A stretch of DNA of 13,414 nt from JBJFCE01 sp964437825 (lineage in GTDB: Bacteria; Bacillota; Clostridia; Lachnospirales; Lachnospiraceae), in the NCBI GenBank assembly GCA_964437825.1, contig CAYTIH010000059.1:1-13414 (forward strand), written 5' to 3'. The position numbers and the translations under genes are program-made. This document shows, one piece after another, positions 5,923 to 13,414 of this stretch. Position 1 is the stretch's first letter; every line of letters begins with the position of its first letter. The notes under the pieces are model-generated. The model was not told the origin of the DNA. It made no database searches and was given only the letters and a program-made list of their open reading frames with translations.

Positions 5923-7392
5923 ATGGGAGTATTATCGGAGCTTGAACCGAAAAAAGTATTTGAATATTTTGAGGCAATCTGTCAAATTCCGCATGGCTCA
6001 GGAAATGAGGCCGGGATCAGCGAGTATCTGGAGACATTTGCAGCAGAACACCATTTAGAACACAATAGGGATGGTGCGAATAATATAATTATCATAAAGG
6101 AAGCTTCCGCGGGTTATGAGAATGAGGAGCCTATTATTTTGCAGGGACATATGGATATGGTGGCCGTGAAAGAAAAGGACTGCGATATTGATATGACAAA
6201 GGACCCGCTCAGGCTGCGTGTCGACGGAGATGAGGTCTATGCGCAAGGCACCAGTCTTGGCGGAGATGACGGAATTGCGGTTGCTTATGCACTGGCGATT
6301 CTGGATGATGACAGCATTCTGCATCCGAGGCTTGAGGTGGTGATTACCACCGATGAAGAAGTGGGCATGTGCGGCGCCAGAGCAATTGATCTGTCGATGC
6401 TGAAGGGCAGAAGACTGCTCAATATTGATTCCGAAGAAGAAGGCATTTTGACTGTCGGCTGTGCAGGCGGACTTCGTGCGCACAGCACTCTGCCGGTTGA
6501 CCGGGTATATAAGGCAGGTACTGTATATGAAGTGACTCTGCACGGTCTGCAGGGTGGTCATTCCGGAACGGAAATCCATAAGCAGAGAGGAAATTCGAAC
6601 TGTCTGATGGGAAGACTTTTGTATGGTTTATTGGAGACCGCAGACTATTCTGTTCTGAATTTGGAAGGCGGAACGAAGGATAATGCGATTACACCGGAAA
6701 CGACTGCGCAGCTGGTCGTAGAGGATTGCGATGTGCAGGCGTCGCTTGATTATATTCGTTCCTTCGAAAGTAAGCTGAAACAGGAGCTTGCCGTTCGCGA
6801 CCCCGGAGTCGGGATTACCGTGCAAAAAGGCGGCCATGGAAGCTTCCTGGTGCTGGATGCATTGTCCGTCAGAAAAACAGCCGCGCTGCTGTTTACCACG
6901 CCAAACGGAGTTCAGGAGATGAGCGCGGATATACCGGGACTTGTGGAAACCAGCCTGAATCTGGGAATCTTGAAGCTGACGCAGGATACGCTGGAAGTGG
7001 ACCAGTCCATTAGAAGCTCCGTAGCGTCCTCCAAGCAGATGTTAAAAGAGAAGGTTACTGCGCTTACCAATTTGGCCGGAGGAACCGTTACGTATCATGG
7101 TGATTATCCGGCGTGGGAGTACAGACAGGATTCCGCACTTCGCGACAGGATGGTGGCGGTTTATGAGCGTATGTATGGTGAGAAGCCCAAAGTAGAAGTC
7201 ATTCATGCCGGGCTGGAATGCGGCCTGTTGTCTGCAAAGCTTCGGGGACTTGACTGTGTTTCTTTCGGCCCCGATCTGACGGACATCCATACCACGAAAG
7301 AGAAGCTGCACATTGCGAGTGTAAAGCGAACCTATGAATACCTGTTGTCCATATTGGCGCAAAAAGACACCCCGGAAGCAGGAAAACTGTGA
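5923..7392 (+). CDS. pepD: Aminoacyl-histidine dipeptidase (cytosolic nonspecific dipeptidase, M20 family)
   Basis: A cytoplasmic di-zinc dipeptidase that hydrolyses many dipeptides, including Xaa-His, releasing amino acids for reuse. Numbered from ATG 5923 (489 residues, usual for PepD) the M20 metal and catalytic residues are visible: H76 and D78 in GHMDMV, the bridging Asp in GGDDG (115), the general base and ligand E145-E146 in TTDEEVG, D169 in NIDSEE, and a late His in DIHTTKEKLH. The lid/dimerisation domain is ~185-390 (GGHSGTEIHKQRGN). GGAGGA (5912-5917) is 5 bases from ATG 5923; an upstream in-frame TTG (5887) has no such site. It lies 89 bases after argJ with no terminator between them, so some read-through is possible. 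Confidence 0.93.
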   Translation: MGVLSELEPKKVFEYFEAICQIPHGSGNEAGISEYLETFAAEHHLEHNRDGANNIIIIKEASAGYENEEPIILQGHMDMVAVKEKDCDIDMTKDPLRLRVDGDEVYAQGTSLGGDDGIAVAYALAILDDDSILHPRLEVVITTDEEVGMCGARAIDLSMLKGRRLLNIDSEEEGILTVGCAGGLRAHSTLPVDRVYKAGTVYEVTLHGLQGGHSGTEIHKQRGNSNCLMGRLLYGLLETADYSVLNLEGGTKDNAITPETTAQLVVEDCDVQASLDYIRSFESKLKQELAVRDPGVGITVQKGGHGSFLVLDALSVRKTAALLFTTPNGVQEMSADIPGLVETSLNLGILKLTQDTLEVDQSIRSSVASSKQMLKEKVTALTNLAGGTVTYHGDYPAWEYRQDSALRDRMVAVYERMYGEKPKVEVIHAGLECGLLSAKLRGLDCVSFGPDLTDIHTTKEKLHIASVKRTYEYLLSILAQKDTPEAGKL

Positions 7393-7494
7393 GAATATGC
7401 AGACAATTTCATCATCTTCGTGGGTGCGATTGTGAATGAGACTTGAATAAAGTGGATATGCTTAAGAGGTAAATTCAAAAATCGGAAGGTGCCT

Positions 7495-8907
7495 ATGAAG
7501 CAGAGCTTTTATTATAACGGAACGATACTTACAATGGAAGGAAAAGAGCCCCGGTATGCGGAGGCGGTGCTGGTGGAGGACGGTGTGATTTTGTCCGTCG
7601 GAGAAAAAAGTGTCCTGCAGAGGGATCTGCATGGCTCGGCCAGAATGATTGACCTCCACGGAAAGACAATGCTGCCCGGATTTGTGGACAGTCATTCCCA
7701 TTTGACAGGTGCGGCATTTGAGCGCTTATTTCAAAAGGAAAATAGAATGGCGGGAGAAGGTGCGGACAGCATGGAAAAGCTGGAAGGTTCTTACTTCCGC
7801 CTTAAATCTACCAGACTTTCCAAACTTCCCGGACTTCTTCCTGCCATTCAGGAAACGGCAAAATGGTATGCCTCTTATGGGATTACTACCGTACAGGACG
7901 CCAAAGTAACGGAGATGGAAATGTATTTACTGCGTCTGGCAGGAATGCTGGGCATGCTGCCCATTGATGTGGCATGTTATTTGGTTCCCGAGCTTTGCGA
8001 GGATAACCTGCCAAAGCAATATCCTATGAAAAATCATTATTCCATGCATGTACGCCGTGCAGGCTGTAAAATTTTTCTGGATGGGTCGATTAAAGAAAAA
8101 ACAGCCTGGTTGACCAAGCCATATATACGTGCGCCTAAAGAAAGCAGTGTATTCACGGCAGGGGAGGAGTTTTCTGCCGAGCTTTCTGAAAAAAACGGCA
8201 GGACATACGGCAAACAATCTTCTGAGGGAATTGAAGATTGCGGAAACTCGCTGATGACGGATGCGGAATTGTCTTCTTATATCGAGCTTTGTATTGAAAG
8301 AGACTGGCAGATCAATGCTCATGCAAACGGGGATGCTGCCATTGACCAGTTTTTGTCCTGCTACGAAGAAGCTTCTGCAAAACATCCTGCATGTCATTAC
8401 CTTCGCCCGACGTTGATTCATGCGCAGACCATCAGAAAGGATCAGCTCAGGAAGTGCGCCGAGCTGGGAATTTTAGTGAGCTTCATTCCTGCGCATCTGT
8501 ATCAGGCGGGAGATTTCTATATGGAGCAGTCCCTGGGAGCGGAAAGAACGGAAAAAATAAGTCCGCTTCGAACGGCGCTAAAGGAGGGCGTATCCGTTAC
8601 CCTGCATCAGGATACCCCTGTGGGAAAACCGGATATGCTCTTATCCGTTCATCATGCTGTGAACCGCGTCAGCAAGGGCGGCCGAATCCTCGGACAGGAG
8701 GAACGGATTACGCCTTACGAAGCTCTGCGCGGCGTTACCATAAACGCTGCCTATCAGATCTTTGAGGAAGAACATAAGGGCAGTATCCGCGCCGGAAAGG
8801 AAGCCGATTTTGTGATTCTGGATCAGAATCCGCTTGAGGTAAAACCGGAGAAGATCAGAGATATTCGGGTCATGGAAACCATTAAAGCGGACAGAAAGAT
8901 ATTGTAA
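7495..8907 (+). CDS. YtcJ-like metal-dependent amidohydrolase
   Basis: A 470-residue enzyme of the amidohydrolase superfamily (Amidohydro_3/YtcJ group), predicted to hydrolyse an amide or related C-N bond in the cytoplasm; the substrate is unknown. An N-terminal small beta-domain (ILTMEGKEPRYAEAVLVEDG) leads to PGFVDSHSHL with the metal pair H67 and H69. Other expected active-site residues are K192 (candidate carboxylated Lys in CKIFLDGS), H276 (INAHANGD), H309 (LIHAQ) and D373 (LHQDTPVG). The C-terminal small domain ends with GSIRAGKEADFVILDQNPL. A polar stretch at ~208-248, between two TIM-barrel elements, looks like a loop. GGAAGG (7484-7489) is 5 bases from ATG 7495; the in-frame GTG at 7489 overlaps it and is rejected. 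It follows pepD by ~100 bases in the same direction. A shared role in peptide or amide scavenging is only a guess. Confidence 0.85.
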   Translation: MKQSFYYNGTILTMEGKEPRYAEAVLVEDGVILSVGEKSVLQRDLHGSARMIDLHGKTMLPGFVDSHSHLTGAAFERLFQKENRMAGEGADSMEKLEGSYFRLKSTRLSKLPGLLPAIQETAKWYASYGITTVQDAKVTEMEMYLLRLAGMLGMLPIDVACYLVPELCEDNLPKQYPMKNHYSMHVRRAGCKIFLDGSIKEKTAWLTKPYIRAPKESSVFTAGEEFSAELSEKNGRTYGKQSSEGIEDCGNSLMTDAELSSYIELCIERDWQINAHANGDAAIDQFLSCYEEASAKHPACHYLRPTLIHAQTIRKDQLRKCAELGILVSFIPAHLYQAGDFYMEQSLGAERTEKISPLRTALKEGVSVTLHQDTPVGKPDMLLSVHHAVNRVSKGGRILGQEERITPYEALRGVTINAAYQIFEEEHKGSIRAGKEADFVILDQNPLEVKPEKIRDIRVMETIKADRKIL

Positions 8908-8976
8908 AAGCCTGCGAAAATGTCGGGGTTTTATTCCGGCAGCCCTTATTTTAAAAGGGATGAAAGAAATAGAGGA

Positions 8977-9005
8977 TTGTCAGTTTATAAAATTCGTTAT
9001 AAAAT
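8977..9005 (+). promoter_or_regulatory. Sigma-A promoter of the helicase-nuclease gene
   Basis: -35 TTGTCA (8977-8982), a 17-bp spacer and -10 TAAAAT (9000-9005). A second TATAAT at 9042-9047 lies only 5 bases before the ribosome site and would give an almost leaderless transcript, so the upstream promoter is preferred. The region 8908-9062 is otherwise AT-rich, with no clear terminator for the preceding gene. A CCCTT/AAGGG dyad at ~8943-8959 lacks a T run. Confidence 0.72.
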
Positions 9006-9062
9006 AAATACTAACATTTGTAGTTTTTCAATCATTAAAAGTATAATTTACAGAGGATTTCG

Positions 9063-12000
9063 ATGAATATAGTTTGCAGGGATATCTTTCGGGCAATTTA
9101 TGAGGGAAAATGGCTCAGTATTGAATATAAGAATCAAAATGAGGAAGTGACCAGATATTGGGTTGCCGTTTTGGATATCAATTTACGGGATCAATCCTTA
9201 AAGGTGGATGGACTGCATCTTGCAAAATATAGCGTTACCCGACTGAAAATTTTTATTGCTTCCATTCTAAGTTCTCATGTCATTGAGGGCTCTTTTTATA
9301 GTGAGAATATCCGGCTGAAAGAGGACATCAGATTAAATCCTCATAAATATGCAGCCGTGTTTCAAAATGTTGCAAATCTGAAGATTCTGAATTATTTGTC
9401 GGAATGTAATAAGCTTGATAATACTCCCTACAAAACGGAATACTCCCTGATTACTCATTTGGACGGGGACAGTATCAGCAAGGGATATTATTATTTAAAT
9501 CAGGAGCAGTTTCAGCAGATTGTTTCCAATTTCCAATATCAGACGCAGAAAAACTCCATGAATTGCAAAATCAAACAGCTGGCGATGAATGTGCTAAGCA
9601 TTCATACGAAGAAAGGCCTATATGTACTGGCTTATCGCAGCCTTATGCTGGATGTATCGAAAAAATGCCTGCGTCCGAGCATGGAGGTGACGATTTGCTC
9701 CGAATTTAGCATAAACGGGCTCAAGCAGAGCATTCGAAAATTTCTGGATGCGGATGACTATATGCTGCTTGATGATTTTGAGGCAAATCAGGAATTGATT
9801 AAGGATAAGCTTACGAAGCAGAATCCGCAGATCAATGGCGTGGATGATATGCCATATCTGATTGCCATCGGCCATGATATGATTCTGGATTTGCATAGTG
9901 AATATGCCGGAATTGAAACAATGTATGAACAAAACATGCAGACAGTTCCGATTCGTGCATTTTTCGGTGACTTAGTAGCGGCATCGAAAAACAAAAAAAA
10001 TTATCCGATTACATTACTTGACAGAAAAATAAATCTGGATCAGCTGCTCGCCATTCATAACGCGATGAAATATCCGCTGACTTACATACAGGGACCTCCG
10101 GGAACAGGAAAGACGAATACCATTGTCAATGCTATTATAACCGCTTTTTTTAATGAACGGACTGTTCTTTTTACGTCTTACAATAATCATCCGATTGAAG
10201 GCGTTTTCAAGAAACTGACCTCCATAGAATATGCAAGCAAGGGGAAAGTTCCCTTTCCGGTCGTCCGACTGGGAAATGATGAGGTGGTCGCGGAGGCAAT
10301 GGATTATATGAAAGTCCTGTACGAAACTACCAGAGAAATCAAGGTTTATGAAGGAACGCTGGAACGCAATAAGGACGATAAAATTCTGAGAACCGGGAAG
10401 CTGACGGAGCTGCTGAAGGAGCATGAGGAAAAGCTTGATCTTCTGGAGCGCAAAGAAGCAATCGAAAAGCTGATGGCCTCCAATCATCATCTGACCTTTC
10501 AGACTGAACTGCAGGGTGAGCAGCTGTATCAGGTCAACAAACGCTTAAACGAAATCGGGGAGATTCGTGATGAAGATGCTATAGCGCTTGTGATGGAGGA
10601 TGAAGAGGAATTCAGAAAATATCTGTATTATACTTCGGCAAAGTACATCAAAAGGCTGAGCGAACCCAAAAATGAAGAACTTTTGCGAATCCTATATCTG
10701 GAAGACAGAGAAAACAGAATCGCAGAATTTAATAGGTATATCAAAAAAGAAGAAAATGTAAAAAAATTCATTCGGATTTTTCCGATTGTAGCGACGACTT
10801 CCATATCCGCACATAAAATCGGTGAAGCTAAGCCGTATTTTGACATGACGATTATGGATGAAGCCAGTCAGGGAAACAACGCGGTTTCGCTGGTCCCGAT
10901 TATTCGCGGCAAAAACCTTATGATGGTGGGAGATCCCCAGCAGCTTAGTCCTGTCATTGTTCTGGACCCCAAAATCAATGAAAAGCTGCGAAAAATCTAC
11001 CATGTATCCGATGAATACGATTATATCAAAAATTCAATTTATAAAACCTTTCTTGCCAGTGATTCGGTCAGTGAGGAGATTCTGCTGAGCCGTCATTACC
11101 GCTGCCACGAGAAAATCATCGGTTTTAACAACAAAAAGTATTACAACAATAAATTAGTGATCAGGACCGAATGTGATGAAAAGCGTCCGCTGGTCTTTTG
11201 TGACGTGCCGGAAAACAAGTCCTATTATAAGAATACGGCGCCGGAGGAAGCTTATGAAATCGTGCGTTATGCACAGTTACATGAGGACAAAAATATAGGC
11301 GTCATAACTCCTTTTGCGAACCAGAAGGAATATATCAATGAGTTGTTAAAGGAAAAGAATTTAACCAATGTGAGCTGCGGAACCGTGCATGCTTATCAGG
11401 GAGATGAAAAGGATGTCATTCTTTTTTCGCTGGCATTGACGGACAAGACCTCCGCGGGAACTTATCACTGGCTTAAAAATAATAAGGAGCTGATCAATGT
11501 TGCAACCTCAAGAGCCAGAAATCAGCTGATTATACTCGCCAGTGAAAAGGAGTTAAAAAGACTGCACGATCATGAATCAGATGATCTGTATGAGCTGGTT
11601 GAGTATGTCAAGACAAACGGCGTTTCGCAGGTAACCTCCAAGGCGCCGCAGTCCCGGGCGCTTGGCATTAGGCCTTACAGCACGGAAACCGAAACCGCAT
11701 TTCTGGAGAACCTGAACCATGCGCTTGACAATGTCCTCAACACCAGGCGAAAATGTGTGGTGAAAAAGGAAGTCAGCATTGCGCAGGTTTTTAACAACAA
11801 TACAAAGTACAACGATTTGTTTTACATGGGACGCTTTGATTTCGTAGTATATGAACGTGACCACCTCAAAAATGAACTGCCCATTCTGGCAATTGAGCTC
11901 GATGGCAAGGAACACTACGAAAATGACGTTGTCATGGAACGTGACAGAAAGAAAAATGAAATCTGTAAAAACCACGGCTTTGAGCTGATCCGGATTGAGA

Positions 12001-12074
12001 ATACATATGCAAGACGCTATAATTATATTAAGGAAATTCTGATTCGGTATTTTAATGGAGTGAAGGGATACTGA
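9063..12074 (+). CDS. Superfamily 1 helicase with C-terminal PD-(D/E)XK-like nuclease domain; candidate defence protein
   Basis: A 1003-residue cytoplasmic ATPase. The helicase core is clear: Walker A GPPGTGKT (344-351), motif II DEAS (599-602), motif III GDPQQL (623-628), then GVITPFANQ, the GTVHAYQGDEKDV motif and motif VI VATSRARNQ (813-821). This pattern is Upf1/Dna2-like. A charged coiled-coil insert occupies ~415-500, between motif I and motif II. The C-terminus (~895-1000) resembles DUF2726/Vsr-type endonuclease folds: D926 in FDFVVY, E945 and D947 in IELDGKEHY, then RDRKKNEIC and a final strand FELIRIENTYA. The N-terminal ~250 residues, starting IFRAIYEGKWLSIEY and with LYVLAYRSL near 190, have WYL-like features, a weak call by eye. 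Helicase-nuclease fusions of this sort are common in phage defence and in DNA processing. The gene sits alone with its own promoter, beside mobile-element debris, which favours defence, but function is inferred. AGAGG lies 6 bases before ATG. Confidence 0.88.
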   Translation: MNIVCRDIFRAIYEGKWLSIEYKNQNEEVTRYWVAVLDINLRDQSLKVDGLHLAKYSVTRLKIFIASILSSHVIEGSFYSENIRLKEDIRLNPHKYAAVFQNVANLKILNYLSECNKLDNTPYKTEYSLITHLDGDSISKGYYYLNQEQFQQIVSNFQYQTQKNSMNCKIKQLAMNVLSIHTKKGLYVLAYRSLMLDVSKKCLRPSMEVTICSEFSINGLKQSIRKFLDADDYMLLDDFEANQELIKDKLTKQNPQINGVDDMPYLIAIGHDMILDLHSEYAGIETMYEQNMQTVPIRAFFGDLVAASKNKKNYPITLLDRKINLDQLLAIHNAMKYPLTYIQGPPGTGKTNTIVNAIITAFFNERTVLFTSYNNHPIEGVFKKLTSIEYASKGKVPFPVVRLGNDEVVAEAMDYMKVLYETTREIKVYEGTLERNKDDKILRTGKLTELLKEHEEKLDLLERKEAIEKLMASNHHLTFQTELQGEQLYQVNKRLNEIGEIRDEDAIALVMEDEEEFRKYLYYTSAKYIKRLSEPKNEELLRILYLEDRENRIAEFNRYIKKEENVKKFIRIFPIVATTSISAHKIGEAKPYFDMTIMDEASQGNNAVSLVPIIRGKNLMMVGDPQQLSPVIVLDPKINEKLRKIYHVSDEYDYIKNSIYKTFLASDSVSEEILLSRHYRCHEKIIGFNNKKYYNNKLVIRTECDEKRPLVFCDVPENKSYYKNTAPEEAYEIVRYAQLHEDKNIGVITPFANQKEYINELLKEKNLTNVSCGTVHAYQGDEKDVILFSLALTDKTSAGTYHWLKNNKELINVATSRARNQLIILASEKELKRLHDHESDDLYELVEYVKTNGVSQVTSKAPQSRALGIRPYSTETETAFLENLNHALDNVLNTRRKCVVKKEVSIAQVFNNNTKYNDLFYMGRFDFVVYERDHLKNELPILAIELDGKEHYENDVVMERDRKKNEICKNHGFELIRIENTYARRYNYIKEILIRYFNGVKGY

Positions 12075-12089
12075 TAAAGGTCATTTAAC

Positions 12090-12166
12090 TTTTTCATGAA
12101 CCTTTTTCATGAACCTTTTTCATGAACCTTTTTCATGAACCTTTTTCATGAACCTTTTTCATGAAC
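12090..12166 (+). repeat. Six tandem copies of a 13-bp repeat
   Basis: The unit TTTTTCATGAACC starts at 12090, 12103, 12116, 12129, 12142 and 12155; the last copy lacks the final C and runs into TGGAG. Copies are identical. Each contains the palindrome TTCATGAA. The array begins 15 bases after the helicase stop and ends at the AlbA_2-type gene scrap. Perfect identity suggests recent expansion by slippage, so copy number may vary between strains. Confidence 0.95.
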
Positions 12167-12300
12167 TGGAGCGGGCGCTGTTAAAGTCGCAGGGCCGCAC
12201 ATGGGATAGCGTCCCGATTCCGAAGCTTGGAGTAGAGGATCTGGATTCCGGTGCAATCGGACTGTTCAAAAAGAAGGCTCTGGAAAGGCGTCCTCACTAA
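12148..12300 (+). pseudogene. Fragment of a Schlafen/AlbA_2-type ATP-binding regulator gene
   Basis: From the fifth repeat unit onward one frame is open to TAA 12298-12300. It encodes ELERALLKSQGRTWDSVPIP, then a short acidic VEDLDS segment and LFKKKALE. This matches the middle of the AlbA_2 (Schlafen-like, COG2865) domain, where a Leu-rich helix, GxxWDxxPxP, an acidic DL segment and FxxKAL follow in order. Upstream the frame reaches a stop at 12136-12138 inside the repeats; the rest of the ~400-residue protein is absent on both sides. The first in-frame ATG (12148) is inside the repeat array with no ribosome site, so expression is unlikely. It was probably truncated on the left by the deletion that left the repeats and on the right by the mobile element. 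Recognition is from memory of the family pattern. Confidence 0.6.
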
Positions 12301-12323
12301 GGGCTTTTAATCCTTAAAAGAAT

Positions 12324-12358
12324 AACGGCATAGCTGGCAATACGCTGGTTATGCCGTT
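12324..12358. terminator. Hairpin at the 3' end of the recombinase fragment, possibly bidirectional
   Basis: A perfect 9-bp stem, AACGGCATA (12324-12332) with TATGCCGTT (12350-12358), is followed on the plus strand by TTCTC and on the minus strand by ATTCTTTT. The recombinase stop (TAA, minus strand, 12351-12349) lies at the base of the stem. The U-tracts are modest on both sides. Confidence 0.5.
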
Positions 12359-12708
12359 TTCTCTTGCGCATCGGGGATTTCAACTGCCCCGATATAATTC
12401 CAGTAAATGACGATAGTCTGTTTCTTTGTTCGTGTACCCGGCACCTTTTCCGGCTGTAGAACCTCGATCTTCTCCACAAAGGAGCGGATGATCTCTGCGC
12501 TCAGTTCCGTGATATCCGTGTACTTACGCACCATCACAAGGAAGGAGTCCGTATTCAGCCGCTGCTCTTTGGCGGAATCGATGAATTCAGTCAGTTCCGT
12601 TTTACGGGCTTCCAGCTGCTTTTGCTCCGCCTCATAGGATGAAGACATCCGGGCATAGCGTTCATCACTGATCTTACCCTCCACATTGTCCTCATAAAGC
12701 CGTTGCAT
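12349..12708 (-). pseudogene. C-terminal fragment of a large serine recombinase (DUF4368 region)
   Basis: About 118 residues, from QRLYEDNVEGKISDERYARM to the stop, match the C-terminal coiled-coil and DUF4368 end of TnpX-like large serine recombinases of Clostridia: RLYEDNVEGKISDERY, a long Glu/Lys coiled coil, then VRKYTDITELSAEIIRSFVEKI and a closing IYWNYIGAV. The catalytic resolvase domain with the nucleophilic Ser and the recombinase domain, together about 400 residues, are missing. The frame opens in the neighbouring primase fragment, so the apparent Met start at 12723 is not native. The recombinase once moved the element of which this is a relic and can no longer act. Confidence 0.82.
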
Positions 12709-13409
12709 GCCAGAATTGCACACAGGGCTGCGTCCGCCTCACTGTGGCTCTTTCCGTCCGGGATGATGCCGTCCCACAGTGCCTTGAACTTCTCGCTCTG
12801 TTTGGAAGTTGCGACCTTTGTCAGCACAGAGGCATCTGAAAGGTAGCTCCCCGGAGCTGGTACAGGGGATGTCGGTATTTCCGGCCTTACCATATATTTC
12901 TCAAGTACATCCGCCAGAGCGTCCGTCCTCTCCTCGATGCCCGTGCCGCTGATAGTGTTTCCTGTAACGGTGAGAAAATGGCCGGTATGACCTGCAACGT
13001 AAACCTCCAGCTTGATCTTGCGATTATTGATGTAATAACGGGTCTTGTCATAATTCGGGAGGCTGGCCTTGAACAGAATCCGTACTCCGGTTCCGGATGG
13101 GCTGTATTCGGTATAGCTGTCCATCCGAGTGATGATGTCCTCGGCCATATCTGTAAGCACGCCATTCTCAACGCAGTGGTCGATATCAATGGCACAGATA
13201 TCGTCAAACACGCCAATGCCGATGCCGTCATACCCGCTTCTGTGGTTGACAGCAGTATTGAAATCCGTAAATGAGGCTCTGTTCGTGGGATCGCCTTTGA
13301 AGCCGTTTGTCTTATATGGAACTTTGGTCAGGCCATCATCCCGTTCTTCATATTTCCAGAGGCAGAACAGGCCTCGTTCCTTTAATTCCTGCGGCAGCTT
13401 TTCGTACAT
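12706..13409 (-). pseudogene. N-terminal fragment of a mobile-element primase-polymerase
   Basis: Residues 1-~234, from MYEKLPQELKERGLFCLWKY to SHSEADAALCAILA, look like the primase-polymerase (AEP-type) N-terminus of plasmid, phage or integrative-element primases. Visible marks are KVPYKTNG and KGDPTNRASF near the start, the DxD pair D75 and D77 in AIDIDHC, SPSGTGVR (103-110), E135 in KLEVYVAG, and GHFLTVTG (143-150). After ~234 the sequence stops resembling the family and is the recombinase fragment read out of frame, so the linker and helicase half are lost. ATG 13409 is a reasonable native start, but only 5 bases of window remain upstream, so the true start and promoter may be outside. 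The expected role was element replication. Alternative: a phage-derived copy of the same family. Confidence 0.75.
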
Positions 13410-13414
13410 ATCGT

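Noticed and set aside
8911..8960. Terminator after the amidohydrolase gene
   Set aside because: The TGTCGG/CCGGCA and CCCTT/AAGGG dyads are short and neither is followed by a T run.
12090..12166. CRISPR-like array
   Set aside because: The units are 13 bp with no spacers, and no cas genes are present.
12591..13409. A single intact 272-residue minus-strand gene
   Set aside because: The last ~38 residues are the recombinase coding sequence read in the wrong frame, so it is treated as a truncated primase.

Overview
The window looks like chromosome from a Firmicute of class Clostridia, most likely family Lachnospiraceae. This rests on the infC-rpmI-rplT order behind a long leader, strong GGAGG Shine-Dalgarno sites, sigma-A promoters with 17-bp spacing, Clostridia-like protein sequences, and remnants of the kind of mobile element common in this family. 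I cannot name the species.

Layout. (1) 136-2169: a two-part signalling protein, a LacI-type periplasmic-binding fold without a DNA-binding head joined to a GGDEF diguanylate cyclase. (2) 2250-2609, minus strand: a short MntR/DtxR-type metal-dependent repressor whose own promoter overlaps a perfect 11-bp dyad, so it is probably autoregulated. (3) 2800-4475: the translation operon infC-rpmI-rplT. It has an A-tract-rich promoter, a ~230-nt structured leader ending in an intrinsic terminator (an L20-type attenuator by position and architecture), a probable AUU start for infC, and a strong terminator after rplT. (4) 4526-5833: argJ (arginine biosynthesis) with its own promoter and without other arg genes beside it. 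(5) 5923-7392: pepD-type dipeptidase. (6) 7495-8907: a YtcJ-like amidohydrolase. Regions 1 to 6 read as ordinary core chromosome.

Region 7, from about 8977 to the right end, is accessory. A well-formed promoter drives a 1003-residue helicase-nuclease: superfamily 1 helicase motifs, a PD-(D/E)XK-like domain at the C-terminus, and an N-terminal region with WYL-like features (a weaker call). This architecture suggests nucleic-acid defence, but function is inferred. It is followed by six 13-bp tandem repeats that run directly into a ~45-residue scrap of a Schlafen/AlbA_2-type gene. After a hairpin come two minus-strand fragments of a mobile element, the C-terminus of a large serine recombinase and the N-terminal PrimPol part of an element primase, fused out of frame by what appears to be a deletion at about 12705-12710. 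The right end is therefore a decayed integrative element.

Several starts were chosen by Shine-Dalgarno spacing rather than the first Met: infC at ATT 3269, rpmI at 3824, pepD at 5923, and the amidohydrolase at 7495. No rRNA, tRNA, CRISPR array or intact insertion sequence was seen.
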